The notes under the pieces were generated by a model. It was not told where the DNA came from. It did not search any database and saw nothing but the letters and a program-made list of their open reading frames with translations. A stretch of 46,462 nucleotides of DNA, from assembly GCA_017447815.1 (NCBI GenBank), contig JAFSMS010000101.1:1-46462 (forward strand), in the 5' to 3' direction. Both the position numbers and the translations under genes were made by a program. Source of the DNA: Bacteroidales bacterium (lineage in GTDB: Bacteria; Bacteroidota; Bacteroidia; Bacteroidales; UBA932). Below, one piece after another: positions 8,898 to 14,892 of this stretch (within the stretch, counting starts at the first letter, position 1; every line of letters begins with the position of its first letter).

Positions 8898-9862
8898 CGG
8901 ACAAAACGGTCAAAGGATTCGGGGAGAGGGGAGAGGCAGCGCACGATTTTCTGGCTGTAGGGATTGCGGAAGACCAGGGTCTGCGCATGCAGGGCGAGCC
9001 GGCGGATGGGGTCGGTCTCGGCCCCGTATTTGTCGTCTCCGGCCACGGGATGGCCCAGGTCGGCGGCATGGACGCGGATCTGGTTCTTCCGGCCGGTTTC
9101 CAGGGAGAACTCCACCTGGGTGTAATGGCGGCTGCGCTGGAGCACCTTGTAGTGCGTGATGGCCAGTTGGCCGTCTTTCACCTCCTTGGGGTAGGAGTAC
9201 ATTTTGAGGGATTTGGGGCTTTCCAGGAGCCAGCTCTGTACGGCGCCGCCGTCCTTTTCCACGTTCCCTTCCAGCCAGGCAACGTATTTGCGCTCCAGCA
9301 CCAGTTCTTTCCACTTGCTCTGCAGGAGGTCCTTGGCGCGCTCGTCCTTGGCGAAGATCACGGCGCCGGAGGTGCCTTTGTCCAGACGGTGGACAATCCA
9401 CACCTTGGCGGTGCTGCGGTCGGGCTCCTTGCCGGTGAGCAGGTCTTCCTTGCGCTGCATGCGGGCGTTGATTTTCACGTAGGCGTTCAGGAGGGCGTAG
9501 AGGGTTTTTTCGCGGTGGCCGCTCTTGGCCTGGGAGCCGTGGGCGGTGGAGACGGAGAGCATGCCGGAGGGTTTGTCCACCACCAGGTAATGCTCGTCCT
9601 CGAAGAGGATTTTCACGCCGGCTTTCTCCACTTCCTCGCGGGCGTCGCTGCGGGTGGCGCGGGCAATGGAGACGCCTTTGGGCAGAATCTGGAGCGTGTC
9701 GCCTTTCCGGAGGGGTTGGTCGAAGGCCGTGACGGGCTTGCCGTTCAGGGTTATCTGGCCTTTGGACAGCATGTTCTTGACGCTGGTGCGGGACTGCTGG
9801 GGCAGTATCTCGAAGAGATAGGCGAGCAGGGCGCCCTCGTGCGCTACTTTATACTGGGTCAT
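8894..9862 (-). CDS. RluA-family 23S rRNA/tRNA pseudouridine synthase
   Basis: The 322-residue product has an N-terminal S4-like RNA-binding segment (SRTSVKNMLSKGQITLNGKPV), then the pseudouridine synthase core with the catalytic Asp in VHRLDKGTSGAVIFAKD and the GRKNQIRVHAADLGHPVAGDDKYG motif. It isomerises specific uridines in rRNA or tRNA; the exact site cannot be deduced. The ATG at 9862 is chosen because it gives the family N-terminus and overlaps the upstream stop in ATGA; the frame stays open further upstream but that part is not RluA-like. Confidence 0.9.
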   Translation of the reverse strand: MTQYKVAHEGALLAYLFEILPQQSRTSVKNMLSKGQITLNGKPVTAFDQPLRKGDTLQILPKGVSIARATRSDAREEVEKAGVKILFEDEHYLVVDKPSGMLSVSTAHGSQAKSGHREKTLYALLNAYVKINARMQRKEDLLTGKEPDRSTAKVWIVHRLDKGTSGAVIFAKDERAKDLLQSKWKELVLERKYVAWLEGNVEKDGGAVQSWLLESPKSLKMYSYPKEVKDGQLAITHYKVLQRSRHYTQVEFSLETGRKNQIRVHAADLGHPVAGDDKYGAETDPIRRLALHAQTLVFRNPYSQKIVRCLSPLPESFDRFVR

Positions 9863-10455
9863 AATTCTTCCAAACAATTGTGTAAGTCTTTGGGCAGCAG
9901 GCTCATGAAGTGATCCAGCGTGCCGTGCGGGATGAGGATGGTTTCCAGGGACTCGCAGTCGTCGAAGGCGTCCTCGCCAATCTCCTGCAGCCCTTTGTTC
10001 AGTTTCACCTGATACAGGTTGATGCAGCCCTGGAAGGCCCTGGGGCCGATGGTGCGGAGTTTCGCAGGCATGCTCACCCTTTCCAACTGCCAGCAGTCCA
10101 CAAAGGCCGATTCCCCGATTTCCACCAGGGAGGTGGGCAGTTTGATGGTGAGCAGTTCCCCGCATTCGGCAAAGGCATTGGCGCCGATATGGGTGACGGT
10201 ATTGGGCAGGTGGATTTTTTCCAGGTAGGACGATCGGTCCTCCAGCGGGACTTCCTCTCCGATCTTGAGCCCGGCCATGTAGTCCTGAAAGGCGAAAACG
10301 TTGTCGCAGATGACTTCACAGCCTTCCTGTACGCTTACTTCGCCGGGGAAATTCTCCGCATCCAGAAGGCGTTTTCCATCGGCCGAATAACTAAGGCAGT
10401 TCTCGCTGTCCCAGATATCCCGGGCAAGCTCTTCCGGCGTGGCGGCTGTGTTCAT
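9859..10455 (-). CDS. Cytosolic leucine-rich repeat protein (BspA-like, LRR_5 type)
   Basis: The 198-residue protein contains about five BspA-type repeats with the pattern L-P-x-x-V/L-x-x-I-G-x-x-A-F-x-x-C, for example LPNTVTHIGANAFAEC, LPTSLVEIGESAFVDC and MPAKLRTIGPRAFQGC. BspA proteins are usually exported adhesins, but this one has no signal peptide and is embedded in an RNA-modification operon, so an intracellular protein-protein role is inferred. It is coupled to the pseudouridine synthase by a four-base overlap. Confidence 0.85.
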   Translation of the reverse strand: MNTAATPEELARDIWDSENCLSYSADGKRLLDAENFPGEVSVQEGCEVICDNVFAFQDYMAGLKIGEEVPLEDRSSYLEKIHLPNTVTHIGANAFAECGELLTIKLPTSLVEIGESAFVDCWQLERVSMPAKLRTIGPRAFQGCINLYQVKLNKGLQEIGEDAFDDCESLETILIPHGTLDHFMSLLPKDLHNCLEEL

Positions 10456-10459
10456 GGGG

Positions 10460-10921
10460 CTAGAAATTTTTTACGAAGTCAATGTCCTTTTTGAGCATTA
10501 CTTTGGGCTCCATCTTGGACACTTTCTGGAAAAGTTTGAACTGGTAGGCGGGAGAAAGATAGACCCTGTGCTCGTTCTTGCCCTTCCGCCACCATTTATA
10601 AAAGGCGATGGGGTCTGTGTCGTAGGGAATACGGGCTTCAATCTCCGAGGTGTAGCCGGGAAAATCGATGATCATCTTGAGGCCGGTGATGCGTTTGTAG
10701 TACTCGTAATCGGCTCTGCGCAACTTGGAAACGAGTGGGGCAAACACTTCATATTGATCTACTTGCAGGATTTTTTCCTTCACGATCATCCGGTGGATGC
10801 GAACAGGGTCCTTGTGTAGCCATTCGGTAAGGGAATAAGTCTCCGGACCATTTTCACAGTCCAGGGTTAACATGTCCGAAGAGAGGTAAATCTTTTCGCT
10901 ATCCAGGGGAAAATTTTCCAT
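10460..10921 (-). CDS. Conserved-looking protein of unknown function, first gene of the leftward operon
   Basis: The 153-residue protein is not recognised. It starts MENFPLDSEKIYLSSDMLTL, is rich in charged and aromatic residues, and has a basic C-terminal half (FYKWWRKGKNEHRVYL). It has no signal peptide or membrane segment. The ATG at 10921 is preferred over an in-frame one at 10942, because the longer form would begin inside the likely -7 element at 10940-10947. Only four bases separate it from the leucine-rich repeat gene. Confidence 0.7.
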   Translation of the reverse strand: MENFPLDSEKIYLSSDMLTLDCENGPETYSLTEWLHKDPVRIHRMIVKEKILQVDQYEVFAPLVSKLRRADYEYYKRITGLKMIIDFPGYTSEIEARIPYDTDPIAFYKWWRKGKNEHRVYLSPAYQFKLFQKVSKMEPKVMLKKDIDFVKNF

Positions 10922-10939
10922 TTTTTGGCGGCTACGCAG

Positions 10940-10947
10940 CAAATATA
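10940..10947 (-). promoter_or_regulatory. -7 element (TATATTTG) of the five-gene leftward operon
   Basis: TATATTTG on the minus strand lies 18 bases before the first ATG and would transcribe the genes down to tcdA at 7279. It is back to back with the promoter of the DUF4332-like gene. Confidence 0.65.
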
Positions 10948-10979
10948 AGAATTTTTTTTCTTTTTTCAGTGATTTTTTT

Positions 10980-10987
10980 TATCTTTG
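10980..10987 (+). promoter_or_regulatory. -7 element (TATCTTTG) of the DUF4332-like gene
   Basis: A perfect TAnnTTTG match 40 bases before the ATG at 11028, placed divergently to the leftward operon promoter. Confidence 0.7.
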
Positions 10988-11027
10988 AAGATGAAAAGTG
11001 AACTTAATCCCTTAATTTTTATAAACC

Positions 11028-11435
11028 ATGGCTTACAAAATCATTGACATCCAAGGAATCGGCCCCGTCTATGCCGAAAAACTCATCGCCGTCGGTATCG
11101 AAACTGTCGACCAGCTCCTCGTGGAAGGCGCTTCCGCCAAGGGCCGCAAGGCTCTGGAAGAAAAGACCGGCATCCGCGGTGACCTCATTCTCACCTGGGT
11201 GAACCATGCCGACCTGTTCCGCATCAAAGGCGTAGGCCCCCAGTTCTCCGAACTTCTGGAGGCCGCCGGTGTTGACACCGTGAAGGAACTCCGCAACCGC
11301 AACGCCGCCAACCTCGCCGCCAAGATGCTGGAAGTGAACGAGGCCAAGCACCTTTGCAAGCGTACCCCCGTGGAAAAGGAAATCCAGAAGTACATCGACC
11401 TCGCCAAAGAACTCGAACCGGTAGTTACCTACTAG
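11028..11435 (+). CDS. DUF4332-like helix-hairpin-helix protein
   Basis: The 135-residue protein has two helix-hairpin-helix-like motifs: IIDIQGIGPVYAEKLIAVGI near the N-terminus and LFRIKGVGPQFSELLEAAGV in the middle. This is the arrangement of DUF4332 proteins, which resemble nucleic-acid-binding HhH domains of ligases and polymerases. A DNA-binding or structural role is likely but undemonstrated. It is a single-gene unit with its own promoter and is followed by a very strong hairpin. Confidence 0.8.
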   Translation: MAYKIIDIQGIGPVYAEKLIAVGIETVDQLLVEGASAKGRKALEEKTGIRGDLILTWVNHADLFRIKGVGPQFSELLEAAGVDTVKELRNRNAANLAAKMLEVNEAKHLCKRTPVEKEIQKYIDLAKELEPVVTY

Positions 11436-11472
11436 TCTCCCCGTGGCAGCCAACCCGCTGTCACTGAGTTGT

Positions 11473-11517
11473 TTACGTACAATCCTCTGCGCTTTTTGCG
11501 CAGAGGATTGTACGTAA
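11473..11517. terminator. Perfect 20-bp inverted repeat after the DUF4332-like gene
   Basis: The arms 11473-11492 and 11498-11517 are perfectly complementary over 20 bp around a five-T loop. It lies 37 bases after the stop codon. No long T run follows it, so it may be a terminator of the kind common in this phylum, an RNA-stabilising 3' hairpin or a protein-binding palindrome. Confidence 0.6.
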
Positions 11518-11651
11518 TTGATTGTGTTGCAAGGGCTTACTTGCCAGTGGTTTGAGGGTGGTGGAGGGGCGGGGAAGAGGCGGCCGGCCGGAGATATGTA
11601 AAAAAATTAAAAAAAATTGTCGGCACCCCTTGCAGATTCAAAAATAGTTTG

Positions 11652-11659
11652 TACCTTTG
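11652..11659 (+). promoter_or_regulatory. -7 element (TACCTTTG) of tRNA-Asp
   Basis: Perfect match 31 bases before the mature tRNA 5' end. Confidence 0.75.
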
Positions 11660-11690
11660 CAATCCCGAAAGGGAAGTTCACTGAAAACTT

Positions 11691-11765
11691 GGTGCGGTAG
11701 TTCAGTCGGTTTAGAATACCGGCCTGTCACGCCGGGGGTCGCGAGTTCGAGCCTCGTCCGCACCG
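11691..11765 (+). tRNA. tRNA-Asp(GTC)
   Basis: The acceptor arms GGTGCGG and CCGCACC pair fully, the anticodon loop is CTGTCAC with GTC, and the T arm contains GAGTTCGAGCCTC. The 3' CCA is not encoded. The gene has its own promoter and terminator. Confidence 0.96.
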
Positions 11766-11769
11766 CTTA

Positions 11770-11804
11770 AAGAAGCCTCACAGACACCTGCGAGGCTTCT
11801 TTTT
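11770..11804 (+). terminator. Intrinsic terminator of tRNA-Asp
   Basis: AAGAAGCCTC at 11770-11779 pairs with GAGGCTTCTT at 11792-11801, followed by a T run. The A run on the other side lets it also serve the convergent dtd gene, which ends at 11807. Confidence 0.85.
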
Positions 11805-11806
11805 GA

Positions 11807-12259
11807 TTATTCCCTGTTTTTCGTGTCGATGCAGATGGTCACTGGGCCGTCGTTTACGAGGGAGACTTGCATGTCGGCGCCGAATTCCCCGGTTCCCACC
11901 GGATGGCCGATGGCGGCCGACAGCGCTTCGCAGAACTGCCCGTAGAGCGGAATGGCCATATCGTGCCCGGCCGCTCCGATATAGGAGGGCCGGTTGCCTT
12001 TCCGGGTAGAGGCCATCAGCGTGAACTGACTGACAACCAGGGCTTCGCCTTCCACATCGGTCACGCTGCGGTTCATTACGCCCGCTTCGTCGTTGAAGAT
12101 GCGGAGCCCCGCAATCTTTTTCACCAGCCAGTCGATATCCTCCCGGCCATCCTCATGGCCGATTCCAAGGAGGATCAGCAGTCCCGGGCCGATGGCCGAT
12201 TTCACCGCCCCGCCGATGGCGACGGATGCGGAAGATACTCTTTGGATTACTGCGCGCAT
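11807..12259 (-). CDS. dtd: D-aminoacyl-tRNA deacylase
   Basis: The 150-residue protein starts [15 protein letters not shown] and contains VSQFTLMAS and, near the end, [19 protein letters not shown], the signature motifs of Dtd. It removes D-amino acids and glycine mischarged on tRNAs in the cytosol. The ATG at 12259 gives the canonical N-terminus; the frame is open 16 codons further upstream, but that extension is not family-like. It is convergent with tRNA-Asp and divergent from the alcohol dehydrogenase. Confidence 0.95.
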   Translation of the reverse strand: MRAVIQRVSSASVAIGGAVKSAIGPGLLILLGIGHEDGREDIDWLVKKIAGLRIFNDEAGVMNRSVTDVEGEALVVSQFTLMASTRKGNRPSYIGAAGHDMAIPLYGQFCEALSAAIGHPVGTGEFGADMQVSLVNDGPVTICIDTKNRE

Positions 12260-12314
12260 ACTGTTTATCAATCCGTCAGGGGCAAATTTAATCATTTTTA
12301 TCGGCAAAAAATGT

Positions 12315-12322
12315 TATTTTTG
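12315..12322 (+). promoter_or_regulatory. -7 element (TATTTTTG) of the alcohol dehydrogenase gene
   Basis: Perfect TAnnTTTG match 28 bases before the ATG at 12351. Confidence 0.6.
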
Positions 12323-12350
12323 CAACAGTCAGATTTGAAATGCACACGAT

Positions 12351-13529
12351 ATGATTCACGATTTTGTTTATGACATCCCGGTCAAGGTGTACTTTGGCAC
12401 GGAACAACTGAAGAATTTGGGCCCTGAACTCAGGAAGTATGGCACGCGGGTGCTGATGACCTACGGGGGAGGATCCATCAAACGAATCGGCCTGTACGAC
12501 CGCGTGGTGAAGGAAATCCGCGATGCGGGGCTGGAACTGTACGAACTTTCCGGCATCGAACCCAATCCGCGGGTCGCTTCCGTGCGGGAAGGCGCGCGCC
12601 TGTGCAAGGAGCACCGGATCGACGTGCTGCTGGCCGTGGGCGGCGGTTCCACCATCGACGCCACCAAGTGGATTGCGGCGGCGGCCTGCGTGGACCACGA
12701 TGCCTGGGATTTTTTCGACTATAAGATCTGGGCGCCCGTGGAGAAGGCCCTGCCCGTGTTGGATATCCTCACCCTCTCCGCGACCGGCTCGGAGATGGAC
12801 AGCGGCGGCGTCATCTCCAATCCGGACACCCGGGACAAGCACGGCCGCATGCATCCGCTGCTGCTCCCGAAGGTCTCCTTCCTGGACCCGTCCACGACCT
12901 TCAGCGTCAGCGCTTACCAGACGGCCTGCGGCAGTGCCGATATGCTCTCGCACATCATCGAGGTGTACTTCAACATGGACCAGGACCTCTACATGCTGGA
13001 CTGCGTGATGGAGGGCCTGATGAAAACCATCATCAAGTACACGCCCGTCGCCATCCGGGAGCCGGACAACTACGAGGCCCGTGCCAACCTGATGTGGGCG
13101 TCTTCCTGGGCCATCAACGGCTTTGTGGACGGCGGCAAGCAGCAGGCGTGGAGCTGCCATCCGATGGAACACGAACTGTCGGCCGTCTATGATATCACCC
13201 ACGGTCTGGGGCTGGCCATTCTCACGCCCCGCTGGATGAAATACTGCCTGGACGAAAGCACCGTTTCCAAGTATGTCCAGTTCGGGGTCAACGTGCTGGG
13301 CATCAGTCCCGAAAAGGCCCCGATGGACATTGCCAACGAGGCCATTGAGCGTTTCGCATCCGTCCTCTTCGATTCCTTCGGCCTCCAGCGGACGTTCCCG
13401 GAGGTGGGCATCGACGAAAGCCATTTCGACAGCATGGCCGAAAAGGCCGTGCAGGGCGGCGCCATCGACGGCTTCAGGACATTAAAAAAGGAAGATGTGC
13501 TGAACATCTTCCAAATGTGCATGAAATAG
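12351..13529 (+). CDS. Iron-containing alcohol/aldehyde dehydrogenase (YqhD/BdhA-like)
   Basis: The 392-residue protein has the group III alcohol dehydrogenase features: the NAD(P)-binding GGGSTIDATKWIA, TLSATGSEMDSGGVI, and metal-ligand histidines in DMLSHIIEVYF and in SCHPMEHELSAVYDITHGLGLAIL. The order and length match the YqhD and butanol dehydrogenase group, which reduces aldehydes using NADPH and may serve redox balance or aldehyde detoxification. The physiological aldehyde is not evident. It is a single-gene unit with its own promoter. Confidence 0.92.
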   Translation: MIHDFVYDIPVKVYFGTEQLKNLGPELRKYGTRVLMTYGGGSIKRIGLYDRVVKEIRDAGLELYELSGIEPNPRVASVREGARLCKEHRIDVLLAVGGGSTIDATKWIAAAACVDHDAWDFFDYKIWAPVEKALPVLDILTLSATGSEMDSGGVISNPDTRDKHGRMHPLLLPKVSFLDPSTTFSVSAYQTACGSADMLSHIIEVYFNMDQDLYMLDCVMEGLMKTIIKYTPVAIREPDNYEARANLMWASSWAINGFVDGGKQQAWSCHPMEHELSAVYDITHGLGLAILTPRWMKYCLDESTVSKYVQFGVNVLGISPEKAPMDIANEAIERFASVLFDSFGLQRTFPEVGIDESHFDSMAEKAVQGGAIDGFRTLKKEDVLNIFQMCMK

Positions 13530-13555
13530 CCTTTTAACTCGGCCCGCAGGCGGAA

Positions 13556-13981
13556 TTACTCCACGGTGATCTGTTTGCGGGCTTTTTCTGCCTCCGCTTT
13601 CTTGATCTTGGGCAGGTTCACGGTGAGGACACCGTTCTCTACCTTGGCGGCGATGGCTTCGCGGTCGGTGTCTTCCGGGAGCAGCATCGTCTGCTGGAAC
13701 TTGGTGTAAGAGAACTCGCGGCGCACATAGTGGCCTTTCTGCTTCTCGTTCTCGCTGCTCTTTTTCTCCATGTTGATGACGAGGTCTCCGTCTTCATCCA
13801 GATGGATGTCAAAATCGGCCTTGGTCATACCGGGGGCGGCCAGTTCCAACTGATAGGCTTCCGGGGTTTCTAAAACATTGATGGCCGGGGCGGTGGCCTT
13901 CGGGCGTTCCATCCAAGTGTTGTCGAAGAAATCGTTGAAGATGTCGGGCATCCAATTCTGATTATGTTTTGCAGGTACCAT
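13556..13981 (-). CDS. Small heat shock protein of the Hsp20/alpha-crystallin family
   Basis: The 141-residue protein has an alpha-crystallin domain (YQLELAAPGMTKADFDIHLDEDG to KVENGVLTVNLPK) and the C-terminal KQITVE extension carrying the I-x-V anchor. It acts as an ATP-independent holdase in the cytosol. The start is the ATG at 13981, preceded by AGGAGAT. A cluster of short palindromes lies 120-155 bases upstream and could be its heat-shock control site. Confidence 0.93.
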   Translation of the reverse strand: MVPAKHNQNWMPDIFNDFFDNTWMERPKATAPAINVLETPEAYQLELAAPGMTKADFDIHLDEDGDLVINMEKKSSENEKQKGHYVRREFSYTKFQQTMLLPEDTDREAIAAKVENGVLTVNLPKIKKAEAEKARKQITVE

Positions 13982-14102
13982 AGTAGTAATCTCCTATTTT
14001 AAGTTTTTGTTTTTCTTTTTCTTTTCGGGCCGATCCGCTGACCGGCGTTCGGCATAAGGAAAGGCAAATCCGGGACCAGTGACGAAAAATGGTCAAAAGG
14101 TT

Positions 14103-14135
14103 GACAAAATGTCGCAAAATGTTGCCAGAATGGCA
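14103..14135. promoter_or_regulatory. Three adjoining short palindromes between hsp20 and the NusG paralogue
   Basis: GACAaaaTGTC (14103-14113), GCAAAATGTTGC (14114-14125) and TGCCAgaaTGGCA (14123-14135) follow one another with a period of about 10-11 bp and share the core CA-rAA-TG. This looks like a cooperative operator. It could act on hsp20 to the left or on the NusG-uvrA operon to the right. Confidence 0.45.
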
Positions 14136-14197
14136 GTAAAAACTGTAAAATTGGCGTTATTCACACGCGCGCGTGAAGAAATCCAAGAAATAAATTG

Positions 14198-14205
14198 TAC
14201 TTTTG
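14198..14205 (+). promoter_or_regulatory. -7 element (TACTTTTG) of the NusG paralogue operon
   Basis: TAnnTTTG match 22 bases before the ATG at 14227. The GC-rich palindrome CACGCGCGCGTG at 14164-14175 lies where the -33 region is expected and may be an operator. Confidence 0.6.
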
Positions 14206-14226
14206 TAACCCCCAAAATCCATCAAG

Positions 14227-14892
14227 ATGCTGCATTGGTATGCCCTCAAAATCTTCTATAACAAGGTCTTCAACTGGGAAGGCCTTCTGGAAGACAAAGG
14301 CCTTGAGACCTATCTGGCCGTGCAGAAAGTGCAGTTGAAGGGCGCGGCGCATCTGGCTGCCAGGAAAAGGCTGGCCGGGGAGACCGCGCGGAAAGACATG
14401 CGCTACATCGAGGACGGACCGGTGATCTATGAGCGGAAGCCGCTCGTGACCTCCCTTCTCTTCGTGAAGGCCGACTTGGAGGAAATCAATGAGATTCAGG
14501 CGCTTCTGAATGAGAAGGATGCCTTCGGCCGCGTGAAGGGATTCATTTACCGGAGCGCCGACAAGGAGAGTTACGCCACCATATCGGCCCGGGAGATGGA
14601 GATTTTCAAACTGGTCGTGGAGTCCGGCGCCGGCGGGCTGGAGTTTTTTGCCGATGACGATTTCACCCGTTTCAAGAAGGGGAGCAAGGTTCGCGTGAAG
14701 GAAGGGCCGCTCAAAGGGGCCGAGGGCTACATCAAGCGCATCCGGAAAGACCGCCGGCTGCTGGTGTGCATCGAAGGCGTCATCGCCGTGGCCACATCCT
14801 ACATCCCGCCGGAGAACCTGGATATTATAGAAGAAGAGTTATGCCTGCAGAAGGAAATATCATCATCCGAAAAGCCCGGGTCAACAACCTGA
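14227..14892 (+). CDS. UpxY-like NusG paralogue (transcription antiterminator)
   Basis: The 221-residue protein starts MLHWYALKIFYNK, the NusG N-terminal pattern, and has a KOW domain (FKKGSKVRVKEGPLKGAEGYIKRIRKDRRLLV). Specialised NusG paralogues of this type bind RNA polymerase and help it read through long polysaccharide operons in Bacteroidota. Here it leads an operon of uvrA and three glycosyltransferases, which fits antitermination of that unit. Its 3' end overlaps uvrA by 52 bases. It is clearly not the housekeeping nusG, which normally sits next to secE and rplK. Confidence 0.85.
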   Translation: MLHWYALKIFYNKVFNWEGLLEDKGLETYLAVQKVQLKGAAHLAARKRLAGETARKDMRYIEDGPVIYERKPLVTSLLFVKADLEEINEIQALLNEKDAFGRVKGFIYRSADKESYATISAREMEIFKLVVESGAGGLEFFADDDFTRFKKGSKVRVKEGPLKGAEGYIKRIRKDRRLLVCIEGVIAVATSYIPPENLDIIEEELCLQKEISSSEKPGSTT

